In this document: piece after piece, positions 22,757 to 33,690 of the stretch
Layout of the letters: every line of letters begins with the position of its first letter
Numbering within the stretch: the stretch's first letter is position 1
Source: Gonocerus acuteangulatus
Taxonomy: Eukaryota; Arthropoda; Insecta; Hemiptera; Coreidae
Length of the DNA stretch: 64,000 nt
Direction of reading: 5' to 3'
Assembly: GCA_946811695.1 (NCBI GenBank)
Contig: OX328132.1
Location: 121,718,235 to 121,782,234 of the forward strand
Program-made: the position numbers and the translations under genes
The notes under the pieces: generated by a model
Told to the model about the DNA's origin: nothing
The model's database searches: none
What the model saw: only the letters and a program-made list of their open reading frames with translations

Positions 22757-22950
22757 GGGGTTTCCCGTGGTCTCGTGGCTAGCGCCTTAGACTCATAAGC
22801 GGGGGATGGTGGGTTCGATTTACACCGGCGGCAGGAATTTTCTCATCCCATGGCTCGTTGGGAAATGATATATAATTCCTTGCTGCACCCTGGAAGTTGG
22901 TGCTAATGGCCAGACGTCAAAGTGCGATAAAAAAAAAGAAAGGAAAAAAC
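22757..22950 (+). repeat. SINE-A, tRNA-derived (right-arm copy)
   Basis: It has a tRNA-like head with CCCGTGGTCTCGTGGCTAGC and a B-box-like GGTTCGATTT, a body with CTCATCCCATGGCTCG and GGTGCTAATGGCC, and an A-rich tail at about 22,928-22,950. Flanking AATTGGGTACC and AATAGGGTATC may be a decayed target-site duplication. Only the part up to 22,889 is covered by the left arm in this window. Confidence 0.85.
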
Positions 22951-24481
22951 AATAGGGTATCTCGGAATTAATTAAATAATATCTCAGATAGAGTAGTGTA
23001 ATTTCAAGATATGGTGATGTGAAAAATCATTGTTAAATGTATATCATTATTTAAGCTAATGAGTAAGATAAATCCAAGCTTCTCAATAGTTGAGCAGCCT
23101 CGCTGATTCTAATATATAGTTTAAAATAAAGTGATTTTCTCTGTTGTTTCTTTTTACAGGTGTTGGATATTGGCTGATGTCAGAATCATCAACTAGACCT
23201 TTACTTCTCCAAATAACTAATTTTTTTTAGATTTTTATCTTCTCCTCGTCAATTCATCACACAATGACACTGAGTTAGGATAGCGGTTAGAAGAATTCTG
23301 AAATACAGGTACTCAATGATACAATTAATTCAAGGTTATCTGTGAGTATAGATAGTGCTGCAAATTTGGATTTTGACCCATTGATATAATTCCATTTTTT
23401 TTTTTTTTTATATGTAATTCACTTGTGATGTGCTTATAGTTTTAGCCATGAAACATCAAAGTTTGGCTGCTGTTAACTAAATTAACATGTAATGCCTAAA
23501 GTTAAATAAAAAAATAAATATATTCTATCTGCCTGCATCAAGTCCGAAGCCTCAAATAATAAAAAGGGGAGTTAAGAAGCATTTTCGACTCTGGACTAAG
23601 ATCTATAACATAGAGAAATCCAGAAATCAAATCAGCGTAGGAGAAGTGGGTGGCTAGAGAGTTTATCTTGGCACATTTAATTTCAAGCAGCCTCAGTCCG
23701 AAGTGGTACAAACTGAGGTGTTATCAAAGCCGAAACCTTAGTAAATATTTTATTTTATTGTTTAATATTCTTATTCCTTTTTTGTTGTACATTGTCTTGA
23801 CAACTCCTTTACCATAATCTTCAATTTGTAGAATGCTGAAGATATGTTATAAATGAAATGATTTTAATTTCACAATTGATTTTTACTGGATCTTTTAATG
23901 CCAATTAACTATTTTTCAAAATATTGTTGATTTTAATTTTTATGCATGAACTATGACAGGCATTAGCACTATCTAGTTAAAGATGTATTAATTCCATTTT
24001 AAAGATTTATTTCTTTTAGCATTTATTTATAATCAGAAATCAGCATTTTGATGGTGCCAGTGTTTCTAACAGTGGTGATTTTGAAACAAATCAATGTATA
24101 AACATTATGAGTTATTGCCCACATTGAACTTTACAATTTCATACTGCAAGAACAAGAACAAGAAGTCAATATAGATACTCAATGCATAGATAGCCGAAAT
24201 TCTATAATGTGTACTCTCCATCCAAGGATGAAATCCTTTTTTCCAGCGAATTAACCATCATTAAAGGGTAATCCCACCTACTATAACATTATCTTAAAAA
24301 ACTAGCCAAGAAATTAATATGCTTAGCTGTTTGAAAAATTATTCAAATATTTAAGGGAATTCTCTGATATATTTGATAAGAAACCCACAATAGAGTTTTT
24401 TTCTGGCATCACAATCTGTTTTTCTGGATCTGTTCATCATCTACAGGTTAGTTATGCTTACTATATTTTTTATTGTTTTTG
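22951..24481. other. Anonymous AT-rich DNA
   Basis: No ORF with recognisable features and no repeat family is identified. A T-run lies near 23,395. Confidence 0.55.
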
Positions 24482-24653
24482 TTTTTTTACGGCACACCGA
24501 CAACTGGGCCATTAGCACCGACATCCATGGTACATGGCATGGAATCTTCTCAATGGGCCCTGAGGTAAGAAAAATTCCTGCCGCCAGACAGACTCAAACC
24601 CCCATCTCCCACATGAGAATCCAAGGCGTTAGCCACTAGACCATGGGGACACC
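24482..24653 (-). repeat. SINE-A, diverged copy
   Basis: On the minus strand it reads CCCCATGGTCTAGTGGCTAA, then a B-box-like GGTTTGAGTC, GGCGGCAGGAATTTTTCTTA, GGTGCTAATGGCCCAG and a short A tail. It is clearly the family of the 50,717 copy but more diverged, hence older. Confidence 0.8.
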
Positions 24654-25360
24654 ATATACTTGCTGTTTTTTTAAAGGTCATTAACACCTATATACTAACC
24701 GTTATATTTTTTTAATGAAATGAATGTTGTTAGCTGTTACAGGAATATCATAACAATGTGTGCCTGTAAGTAAAGAAAGTTCATGGAACGAGTATTTCCT
24801 CTTTTGCAAAATCAAAGGACCTTAACCCTTCCTGGTCTGGACTATGCATGGACTTGTCACACACTCAGGATGCCTTCGAAACGCTCAAATTCTCACTCTA
24901 CATGTCATGCTATTATGCTATTCCTAACTAATTTATTTAGTTTCTCTATGTCCTCTTTAATTTAAAAATTTCAGATTTACCTTTTTCAATTAGAAATTAT
25001 AATTATTACATTGGCGAAAAAGAAAAGATAAATTCTATATAATTTAATTTAATATTTTAATTAGATAAAATCTTTTTTTTTATTATATTTGTGTTCATTT
25101 ATTAGTAATATATTATAGTAATTCATGCAAAAACTTTACATGTAAGGTTCCCGTCACTTTTGTGCTGTTGAAAGAAAACTTATATCCCCCGAAACTGCAA
25201 TGCTCCCACTGCAAATTTAATCTTTTTCACTTCGGAAAAGGCCAACTCTTTCTAAAAAAACTAGAATGCTCTTTGAAAACACTTCCTAGAGTTGAGGAAA
25301 TACCAGACTGCAATATATCTTCTTCCACGTGACTCTAATACGCTGGGCCTGAAATGCATG
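24654..25360. repeat. Low-confidence dispersed repeat and anonymous DNA
   Basis: The stretch around 24,820-24,960 (with TCTCACTCTACATG and GTGCTATTATGCTATT-like wording) resembles 33,010-33,110. Both lead, a few hundred bases later, into the TATTGGTACTT repeat. A shared older element is likely but its ends are not defined. Confidence 0.35.
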
Positions 25361-25361
25361 C

Positions 25362-25470
25362 GCCAACATATTGGTACTTTGTCGTCTGTGCCACGACCTC
25401 TTACCACCAATTTATTAGTATTTCATTGTCTGGGCCAAAGCCTCTCACCACCAATGTATTAGTACTTCTT
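25362..25470. repeat. Short tandem block of ~47-bp units containing TATTGGTACTT
   Basis: About two and a half units of the form CCACCAAT(A/T)TATT(G)GTACTT-CGTC-GGGCCAAAGCCTCT. The same unit recurs at 29,372-29,500 (reverse), 33,140-33,215 and 33,690-33,720. In its best form it contains the palindrome CCAATATATTGG. Confidence 0.6.
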
Positions 25471-26570
25471 CGTGTAAGGGTTAACCTTTTTGGTGCGACG
25501 TTGGCTAGCCGCCTATTCCCTCCACAGGTGGACCAAACTCCCTCTCCTAGAGTGGTTGTACGCACCCGTATTTTTTTTTACTTTGGCGCTCGTTACTAAT
25601 CATCATTTTCATGTTTATCTTACGTGAACAACAACGTGTATCATGTGAAACGATTTATTTACTTCAATTGAGGTACGTAGCAAACCTGCAATAACGATTT
25701 AGTACAAAGTTTACTTACTTTTCTTCCCTATATTTCTCTTTCTACTTCATTCCGAAGAAACTGCTTGTTTTTAGACGTGATTTTTAAATGTAGCAATGAA
25801 AATGTTTTTTTATTTATTATTATAATAAGCTACTCCTTTATTATTTAAAATTTTCGCTATATTAATGCCATAACAACATTTTTACCATGCACACACCTTA
25901 CAGATGCATGTTATTTATAACGTTCAACATTTCTACCACCAGCAATGTTATTTATAACGTTCATAATTTGTTAAACCAGCAATTACCCCCCATTCCTGCT
26001 AGAGCACTCTGTATACACTCAAGGCTAAAGAGGGCTCCCAATCAAGAGATACAGCTGTGGCGAGAATACCCCTGCATCGCCTCTGGGAACATCTTTCTTG
26101 GCGAGTATTCTCGGGCGTTGCATCGATTGGGTTAAACATTGGGTTGTCAACATAGCTGGAATCGTAGAATATCTTGTCTTTTGTTGAATAATATCCTTAT
26201 AGAAAATTTGAGAGAGAAAAAACTTTATTTAAAAATATAAATAAAATATTAATTTTCTTTAACAACTGTTGGCACAATGCATTTTAACGGGAACTATGTA
26301 AGTTATATTTCAAAATTAATTTAAAATAAATAATAATTTTATAGACTTGCGTAATTCTTATAAATAGTATCTTGAGTTATTTTTCCATTTTTAACCTGAT
26401 GTGTATTCAAATTAGGAATTTGATGATCAGGGATTTTAATCAAATTTTTTGATTAAAATGTGAACTCTCATTGTGGAAAAATTTATTTTATGAGTGCTAA
26501 CATTTCCAGATATTCGTCTGTAAGAAAATCATTCTACCCTATATATTATCATATTAGGTTCAATTTAAAT
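25471..26570. other. Anonymous DNA
   Basis: Nothing supportable is seen. An 82-codon frame at 25,887-26,135 shows no domain. Confidence 0.5.
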
Positions 26571-26571
26571 T

Positions 26572-26815
26572 TCGAGAGGCTGGGAGAATTTGGGGGGCTG
26601 AGAGCATTCAAGGTGTATGGACTTCTAATAATCTAGAACTTGGAATAGTTAGCCGTTTTAATTAGCCAATTAAAAATCCATTAACCCCATACAAATTTAT
26701 TTTTCTGAACTAAGTGATCTTATTCAATTTATTTTTAAGGTTTTTATGACACAGTTTTACCGTTTCGGGGGGGGGGGGGAGGTCAGCCTCCCCCCTTATA
26801 TATGCCCATGCTAGT
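26572..26815. repeat. Dispersed repeat with G-run (copy 1)
   Basis: GAGGCTGGGAGAATTTGG, a CCATACAAATTTATTT-type middle and GTCAGCCTCCCCCCTTATATATGCCCATG recur, reverse complemented, at 37,690-38,045. That second copy is interrupted by a SINE-B fragment. Confidence 0.6.
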
Positions 26816-29371
26816 CGGCAGAAATCGTTCTAGTTTGCATTTTAGATGTTTGTCATGATATTTATTGAATTTTATGCTGAAAGAAAAGACTATGGAGAAT
26901 ATGAAACCAAAGATTATTTGGAACTTGGCTAACAATAATAATGATTGCTTTTATTGAATAATGAATATGATTTTTTATTTTTTTAAATTTGATAAATTAT
27001 TTTCCAGATCAGAAAATGTTACTATAAGGAGAATTGTGTCATTAAATCAAGAAGCTCTCTGTACAGTTAGACAATATTATACAATGTACATTCTATCATC
27101 GACCAGAACCAGTGTTACAGCTGATTCAGCATCATGTAAAGGATAAATAATGATGCTGTAATATAACAGCAAATAATTTTTATGACATGAATTGATAGCA
27201 GTTTGAGAGGTACAAGGACAAAATTGAGCGTAAATTGAATGTTTGGCTATTTTCATTGATCTTAATTTTTACTGTTCGAGCCAAAACCTTTCAATTTAAT
27301 TGAAAAGATGGTTGGAAATTCTATTCTAATCTTAGCTGAAACCTTTGGAAATTTTAACATTTTTATTATTCCTATATAATTGTTTAAGTTAATTTTATTT
27401 AACAACTTAATAGTTGTTAAATAAAATTAATAGCTAACATATATTTAACCCTTATATATATATATATAGTCAACATATATTTAACTCTTATATAGATAAC
27501 ATGTGTTCCACTCCCCTGACGCTCCTCACGAGTTAACTCACCACAGGCCCGAGAGATGACAGAGAATTTCTTTTAGTTTAGTATAAAATTACCAATATAA
27601 AGAACATTTGTTATTATAAGTTAATGAATCCAAATATATAACGTGGATACTGAGAGAGATGAAAGAGTTGAACCGTAGTGTGGTTGAGAATAGGAGAGAT
27701 TGATGAGCGTACAGGGGAAGCTAGACGGATAAGCGTACTGGGTACTGCGAGTCCCTTCATTCGCTAGCAATGAAAGGGCTAATAGTTACAATGTTACAAT
27801 ATCTTTATGAAATTTATTATAGGCCAAATATTAAAAGTGCTCCTCTTCAGTTCTTATACATCTATTCTGTGAAGTCCCCACTCAAACAACCCCATGGTGC
27901 TTGATGGGGTCGTAGACAAATTTTAGGAAACACTTTCTGTGATCAAATATGTTCTTGTTGCCAGTTCAGTTTATAGCTTTTGACTGAGACAGTGTTATTA
28001 TAACAGTGGGAAATTTTATTTTGGTCATTTTACATTAAATTTGTACTAATCTTGTAGTCTACATTTTGTTTAATTTTCACCTCTATCCGTTTGCAGGACA
28101 TGCATCCGATAATCCGGAATATTTGATATTTCTGTATGCTGTAAGTCCATTATGAAACAGTTCCTTAACGTGCCGAATTAAAGGAAGTTTACTGTACATT
28201 CTTCCCTTGAGTGAATAGTGGTATTCATCTTATTTCAAAATACCATACTCCATAAACAAGAGAATAAGGCAATTTTCCTCGTTGGATAAGAGTAGTAATT
28301 TTAATTCTAAAAAAATTACTTGCAAATAAATACTCAGGGAATAATTTTGCTGTCAATGACTGATGTAGATAGAATGACAATCCTTGGTGATTTCCTAGAT
28401 AAACAGATGTGCTAACTTATAACTGGATACTCTGCATTCTACACCTGGTTGTGCTAAATATTCATTCATATTGTAAAGTAACTAGGCACTCCTAAGGTCA
28501 TAAAAAGACTGGATTCCAGCCGCCAAGTATAAAAATGAATGTAACTAGCTAGTCCCCTCGGCTGATACATTCTCAGTTACTAAAGTGACTATCAGGCTGG
28601 ATATAAAGAAGTGAATGTGAATAAGACATGTTTGATTCTCCAATTGATAGTTTTTAATTAATTGAGCGATCAAACTATTTAAAAGTGAAAGTAGATAGTC
28701 AATGAAAAATATAAAATCAAATTTAGTTGAAAATTGATAAATAATCAGAATCTTTTAAATAATAATAGATATGCGGTGCTAATGACCCTAGCAGTAGAAG
28801 CACCCAAAAGCAAACAAAAAAAAATAATAGATATGAATTATTTTGTATTTATTTATTTATTCTGTTTTAAATTTGATGAATTTTGTTCCAGATTAACATC
28901 TTACAATTTGACTAAGAGTAGACCAGTGTCATGAAGACAGTAACCCCCACTAACAGTAACTTAGTTGATAAGGTAGTCTATTGTGAACTCTACGTCCAGA
29001 ACAAGAACCTTCTTTCTGCTGATATCAGTATCATCTACAGGGTAATTATACCAATTGTAATATTAAGTTTCTATGTCATGAATTTTGTTAGATCTCTTAC
29101 CGACCATGCATTGATCTCATATACATCTTATATGGTATCCATTCATGCTGAGGAGAATGTCTTCGAGCAAGCCAAATTGTCTAAATTCAACTTTAGAGAT
29201 TCTTTGATATGTCATTGTCATCTTAGTTGTAATCTTAGTCTTCTGGAGTATTCTTAATACATTTTGTTGTATATTTGCTTTAACAGCTAGTTACGTGTCT
29301 TAGAATTTACAATATTAGCTTTTATATGTATATGAAATAAAGATATTTTAACAACTTATTTTAACCCTTAC
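26816..29371. other. Anonymous AT-rich DNA
   Basis: No gene is supported. A small block near 28,770-28,815 (CGGTGCTAATGACCCTAGCA) resembles the SINE-B body at 35,551, suggesting a decayed SINE fragment. The 108-codon frame at 28,931-29,257 shows no recognisable domain. Confidence 0.5.
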
Positions 29372-29510
29372 AAGACAAACTACCAGTACATTATTGTTGA
29401 GCGGCTTTGGCCCTGATGACGAAGTACCAATATATTGGTGGCAAGGGGCCAAGGCCAAGACAAGGAAGTACCAATATATCGGTGCATGCATTTCAGGCCC
29501 ACCTTCTTGC
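29372..29510. repeat. TATTGGTACTT repeat, reverse orientation
   Basis: Units with GAAGTACCAATATATTGGTG and GGGCCAAGGCCAAGACAAGG are the reverse complement of the 25,362 block. The flanks, TTAACCCTTACAAGAC at one end and CATGCATTTCAGGCCC at the other, are also shared with it, so the whole segment is a dispersed repeat. Confidence 0.6.
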
Positions 29511-29691
29511 TAGAATTCCGTGGATGTATAGGATATATTTGATGTAAACATTTTTGTATCATGTGAATGTTTTACAGAATAACTTTTGGAATTAATGATT
29601 TATACAGGCCTATCCACTCGTCGTCCATGGCATCAAAATGTAAATAAGGTTACAAAAAACTTACATGTAAAAGGTTTTTGCATTAATTAAA

Positions 29692-29716
29692 AGATATATA
29701 TATATATATATATATA
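29692..29716. repeat. (TA)n microsatellite
   Basis: A short TA run of about 25 bp. Confidence 0.9.
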
Positions 29717-30182
29717 TTATATCTGACTAATAATTGAAAAAAAAATTGTTCTTCATTACTGAAGTAATAATTACAATATATATTTGTTAAAAAAAGGTAT
29801 ATGACAATTTGTAAATTATAGTCGATAGAGAGATACTAAATAAAGCAGTTAGGGATAGTATAATAGCATGGAAGGTTTGTCATGTTAGAGAATAGGATTT
29901 TTTACCTAGGAATCAATGATTACAAATATGGTTTAGTATAGCCATAGTGATGGATAAAGGGATGAGGGTAAATCTCATGGAAACAAAGAACATTTATTAG
30001 GAGAGTAATGCGAAATTTTATTCCTCAATAACGATAGCTCTTTTTAAACTCTGTGCTCATTTGTTGGCTGGGTGATTTTTCCGGTATTTACTCCTGTCTT
30101 CCCTCCTCCCATCTACCCCTGAATTGTCCTTACACTTATTTACTATTTTTTTTTTTTTAAATTGCATTGCTGGGTATCACAT

Positions 30183-30404
30183 GTATGTATGGAACGGCTT
30201 CTTTCTCCAGCGGTGTCGCTCCTCTCTCCATCGCAATATTTCGTCGGGTTCATCTCCGATTTCTTCAGGCTGCTATGTGTCGTCCTCGGTGGTTATCAAG
30301 GGAATGAATTTTTCCCGGATTTTCCCTCCTTTATAGCCCTGCTTCGTAGACTATGCGGGCCAATGGTGTAGGGGGTCCGTGGGCCAATAGGGCTCGAGGG
30401 CTGT
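30183..30404 (-). repeat. PLE-2 terminal inverted repeat, left
   Basis: Starts at GTATGTATGGAACGG and ends at GGCTCGAGGGCTGT. It contains the hammerhead-like core (minus strand) and overlaps the end of the displaced C-terminal PLE frame, so part of the terminal repeat is coding or was so. Confidence 0.88.
30239..30268 (-). ncRNA. Hammerhead-like core, PLE-2 left repeat
   Basis: Minus strand: CTGAAGA, AA, TCGG...CCGA stem, then GAAA. One base pair of the stem seen in the right-hand copy is lost here (A opposite C), so this copy is slightly more decayed. Confidence 0.45.
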
Positions 30405-32514
30405 CTTCGTCGTTCGTCCGTCGTCTGTAGTTCGTCAGTGGTCCGTGTGGGGCGCTGGTCGTCTTGAGTCCCTGTTTTCTCCTTTATCTTCTTAAGGATG
30501 GGCCGCCAAATGTCCGGTAGGATGAGGCCATCTTCCCTATTGAAGTTTACCGGATGCTTATGTATTTCGATGGCTTCTCTAATTAGTCTCCTTGTCAAGC
30601 TGGTTTCCTTGGCTAGGGTCTTGGCTCGGTCGAATAATACTTGCCTGGGGCACTCTTCTCCGTGTGTTGCCACCGCAGAAGTTTTGGTGCGCCCCAGCCT
30701 GTAGTCAGCAGCGTGTTGGCCACCTTCTTACCTGTTTGACCTACATACACCTTCCCACAGTCGCACGGTAGAAGGTAGACACCCTGGTCTTGTAACCGCT
30801 GCTTATCTTTACTCTTCACGAGGCAATCCCCTATCTTGTTGAGAGGCTTGAAGGCGACATCTATCTCCTCTTTTCTGAAGAGTCTGCCCAGCCTCTCACT
30901 GACACCGCTGACGTAAGGCAAGGAGATTCTGGTTCTTTGTTTCGTGTCTGTCCGGCTGTTTTCCTCCTTGTGTCGGCTTTCCACTTCCTTGATGGTTTGT
31001 GAAATTAATTTTTGATCGTAACCATTGCTGACAAGATCCTTGGTCATCTGCTCGAATTCCATCCTCAGGAGTGTCCGGTTACTGCACAAGTTAACAGCTC
31101 TATGTGCGAGTGTCCTGACTACACTCATTTTATGTCCCCGGTGGTGGTGTGAGTCTGAGTGTAAATATCTCCCTGTGGCCGTGGGCTTCCTATAAACGGT
31201 GTGCTCCAGCTCACCATTGTTTCCTCTAATGATCATGAGGTCTAAGAAAGGCAATCTTCCGTCCTTCTCCTCCTCGACGGTGAACTTGATAGCTGGGTGC
31301 AAGTTGTTCATTAGCAAGAGGAATTTTTTAAGTTCCTCTTCCCCATGCTGCCAAATTGCGAGAACATCGTCCACATATCTTAGCCAGAGCTTCGGTTTGT
31401 GTTCGGTCTTCTCCATTAACCGCCTTTCAAAGTCCTCCATGAAAATATCGGCCACAACTGGTGAGAGGGGGCTGCCCATGGCCACGCCGTCCTTCTGCTG
31501 GTACAGGACTCCTCTGTATTGGAAGTAGCAAGAAGTCAGCACAAGCTCAGCTAGTTCCATCATCTTGCCTTCCAGAAATTTGTTTTTCTTAATAATGTTG
31601 ATGGAATCCTGTGCTGGAAGACTGGTAAAAAGAGATTCCACATCAAAACTCAGTAATATATCCTTTTCCTCCAATTTGATATTTTTCAAGATTTCCACCA
31701 AATGAAATGAATTTTTGACCGCTGAGAATAATTGGCCCGTGTGTGGTTTCAGCTCCCTGGCCAGCACCTTGCTTGTTCTATAAGTGGGTGCCCCGATCAT
31801 TGATACAATTGGCCTGAGGGGGGCTCCTTCTTTATGTACCTTAGGAAGGCCATAAATCCTTGGGATTCTGGAATCCCCGGGGGTCATCTCAGCAATCATT
31901 CCCTGCTCCATCTTGCTGTTTTTCAAGATGTTCTTAATTTTATTTTCGATCCTTTTGGTGGGGTCCTTGATACCTTTCTCATATTTATCTGGAGTTAATA
32001 GAGATTCCATTTTTTCGTCGTATGAACTTCGGTCGAGAATGACAGTGCTGTTGCCTTTGTCCGCCTTGGTTATTACAATATCGTCACGGTTCTTTAGGTC
32101 ACGTAGAGCATGTCTCTGGGCTGGCGTCAGATTATCCTTTGGTGGCCTGGCATTACTGATGAGGTGGGCAGCTTCCAGTCTTATCTTGTCGGCCATTTCT
32201 CCAACCATAGGTGTGAGAGCAGCCTCGATACTGGTCACTAATTCCTCTATCGGGGTCCGGGTGGGCGCCACAGTAAAATTCATTCCTTTTTCAAGGATTT
32301 CCGTAGCCGCCTGAGACAGTTCTATACCAGCTAAATTGACTATTACTGTCCTCTCAGCTGGTGTGGAAGGCTGAAGGTCGTTATTGTCAACGGCCCTTTT
32401 AAGGGCCACCAAATTTGGCTCGTTTCTTCTGGTCAGCTTATCCCATTTTTTGTCCTTTTTCTCCGCGTTGTGAGAACCCACTTTCTCTGCTTTGCTTTGT
32501 GTAATGCGGTCCAC
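30296..32514 (-). pseudogene. PLE-2 polyprotein, reverse transcriptase plus broken GIY-YIG endonuclease
   Basis: The main frame (30,613-32,514, 633 codons) carries a PLE-type RT with VITKADKGNSTVILDR, RIYGLPKVHKEGAPLRPIVS, SFDVESLFTSLP, GVAMGSPLSP and the catalytic RYVDD (about residue 380). LPFLDLMIIRG and YRKPTATGRYLHSDSHHH follow. The GIY-YIG domain begins near residue 580 (GVYLLPCDCGKVYVGQTG), then the frame leaves the protein. The rest of the nuclease and the tail continue in another frame (30,296-30,673: SAVATHGEECP, then DRAKTLAKETSLTRRLIREA). Several codons around the expected Arg/Glu catalytic region seem missing at the break near 30,700. The listed first codon is GTG; the frame is open into the terminal repeat, so the true start is uncertain. 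Confidence 0.9.
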
Positions 32515-32521
32515 ACAGTGG

Positions 32522-32743
32522 ACAGCCCTCGAGCCCTATTGGCCCACGGACCCCCTACACCATTGGCCCGCATAGTCTACGAAGCAGGGCTATAAAGGAG
32601 GGAAAATCCGGGAAAAATTCATTCCCTTGATAACCACCGAGGATGACACATAGCAGCCTGAAGAAGTCGGAGATGAACCCGACGAAATATTGCGATGGAG
32701 AGAGGAGCTACACCGCTGGAGAAAGAAGCCGTTCCATACATAC
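32522..32743 (+). repeat. PLE-2 terminal inverted repeat, right
   Basis: Reverse complement of 30,183-30,404, from ACAGCCCTCGAGCCC to CCGTTCCATACATAC. It lies upstream of the PLE coding frame in element orientation. Confidence 0.88.
32658..32687 (+). ncRNA. Hammerhead-like core, PLE-2 right repeat
   Basis: CTGAAGA, extra A, a perfect GTCGG/CCGAC stem with loop AGATGAAC, then GAAATA. As in the other PLE copies here, there is one unpaired A between the CUGANGA box and stem II. Confidence 0.5.
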
Positions 32744-33139
32744 TTATTTACTATTGTCGCTCTAACCCTTTGATATCATCTTTACTCCCCTCCACTCCTA
32801 ATCCCTAGAGTTTTCCTCCATGCTAAAGCTTATTACTATTATCCTTTACTTTGATAATTCCAGACTAGCCTTGGGACCCTCAGGATATCCATATAAAATT
32901 ATTCCTAGCTTCTTTCGCAATACCATATAAAACCCTATTTTGCAATACACTTAATTCCTGATAATTATTAGTTCAATTAGGACCCCTGCACAACAAAAAG
33001 CTTTCTCGCTCCTACTGACAACCTCGATTCTCGCTCTACATTCCGTGCTATTATATTATTATAATTTGCTTTAATTTTCAAAATTCCTTCTTCCCTGAAG
33101 TCTCATCTACGCAACTCTAATCTGGTGTGGTTTGTAATT
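32744..33139. other. Anonymous DNA beyond PLE-2
   Basis: No gene. The part near 33,000-33,110 resembles 24,830-24,960 and leads into the TATTGGTACTT repeat. Confidence 0.45.
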
Positions 33140-33215
33140 CATGCATCAATACACTGGTACTTCGTCATCTGAGCCAAAGCCACTCACCACTAGTATATTG
33201 GTACTTTGTCATGTA
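33140..33215. repeat. TATTGGTACTT repeat, forward orientation
   Basis: Contains CACTGGTACTTCGTCATCTGAGCC and TATATTGGTACTTTGTC-like units, followed by GTAAGGGTTTAAAATTGAGT. The same tail occurs again at 33,710-33,735, so the 47-bp minisatellite that lies between splits or expands this repeat. Confidence 0.6.
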
Positions 33216-33245
33216 AGGGTTTAAAATTGAGTCCCTATAGTAGAA

Positions 33246-33690
33246 TGTTTGCCTTCTTGTAATCCTCTCTCTCTTTGGTCCCTACAGCAAAAGGTTTGCC
33301 TTCTTGTAGTCCTCCCTCTCTTTGGTCCCTATAGCAGTAGTTTTGCCTTCTTGTATTCCTCTCTCTTTGGTCCCTACAGCAGAAGGTTTGCCTTCTTGTA
33401 GTCCTCCCTCTCTTTGGTCCCTATAGCAGTAGTTTTGCCTTCTTGTATTACTCTCTCTTTGGTCCCTACAGCAGAAGGTTTGCTTGCCTGTAGTCCTCCC
33501 TCTCTTTGGTCCGTATAGCAGAAGGTTTGCCTTCTTGTATTCCTCCTTCTCTTTGGTCCCCATAGCAGAAGGTTTGCCTTCTTGTATTCCTCCCTCTCTT
33601 TGGTCCCTAAAGCAGAAGGTTTGCCTTCTTGTACTCCTCCCACTCTTTGGTCCCTATAGCAGAAGGTTTGCCTTCTTGTAGTCCTCTCAC
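33246..33690. repeat. Minisatellite, ~47-bp unit, about 9.5 copies
   Basis: Units with CTTTGGTCCCTA, GCAGAAGGTTTGCC and TTCTTGTA start at 33,272, 33,320, 33,365, 33,412, 33,457, 33,504, 33,551, 33,598 and 33,645. Spacing is 45-48 bp, so it does not hold a reading frame; the minus-strand ORFs with repeated Lys-Ala-Asn-Leu wording are a by-product. A second array of the same unit lies at 37,303-37,510. Confidence 0.95.

Larger units (their letters stand above)
17169..22889. repeat. Right arm of the large inverted duplication
   Basis: It is the reverse complement of 1-5,257, starting at a (TA)n tract (17,169-17,229) and ending at TTGCTGCACC, which mirrors the first bases of the window. It is about 460 bp longer than the left arm. 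An internal 896-bp tandem duplication adds length and a deletion of roughly 440 bp removes some, which accounts for the difference. Short ORFs here mirror those of the left arm and show no domain. The resemblance probably continues beyond the left window edge. Confidence 0.9.
30183..32743 (-). mobile_element. Penelope-like element PLE-2 with 222-bp inverted terminal repeats
   Basis: A minus-strand PLE coding region is bracketed by two reverse-complementary segments, 30,183-30,404 and 32,522-32,743, each 222 bp and differing at only a few positions. Each terminal segment carries one hammerhead-like core, so the two cores face opposite directions. PLEs are known to end in terminal repeats that may be direct or inverted. 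The element is distinct in sequence from PLE-1. No target-site duplication was identified. Confidence 0.88.

Noticed and set aside
31199..32314. Plus-strand ORFs over PLE-2
   Set aside because: Antisense shadows of the PLE reverse transcriptase.
33282..33681. Repeat proteins with Lys-Ala-Asn-Leu units
   Set aside because: The minisatellite unit varies between 45 and 48 bp, so the frame is not conserved between units.
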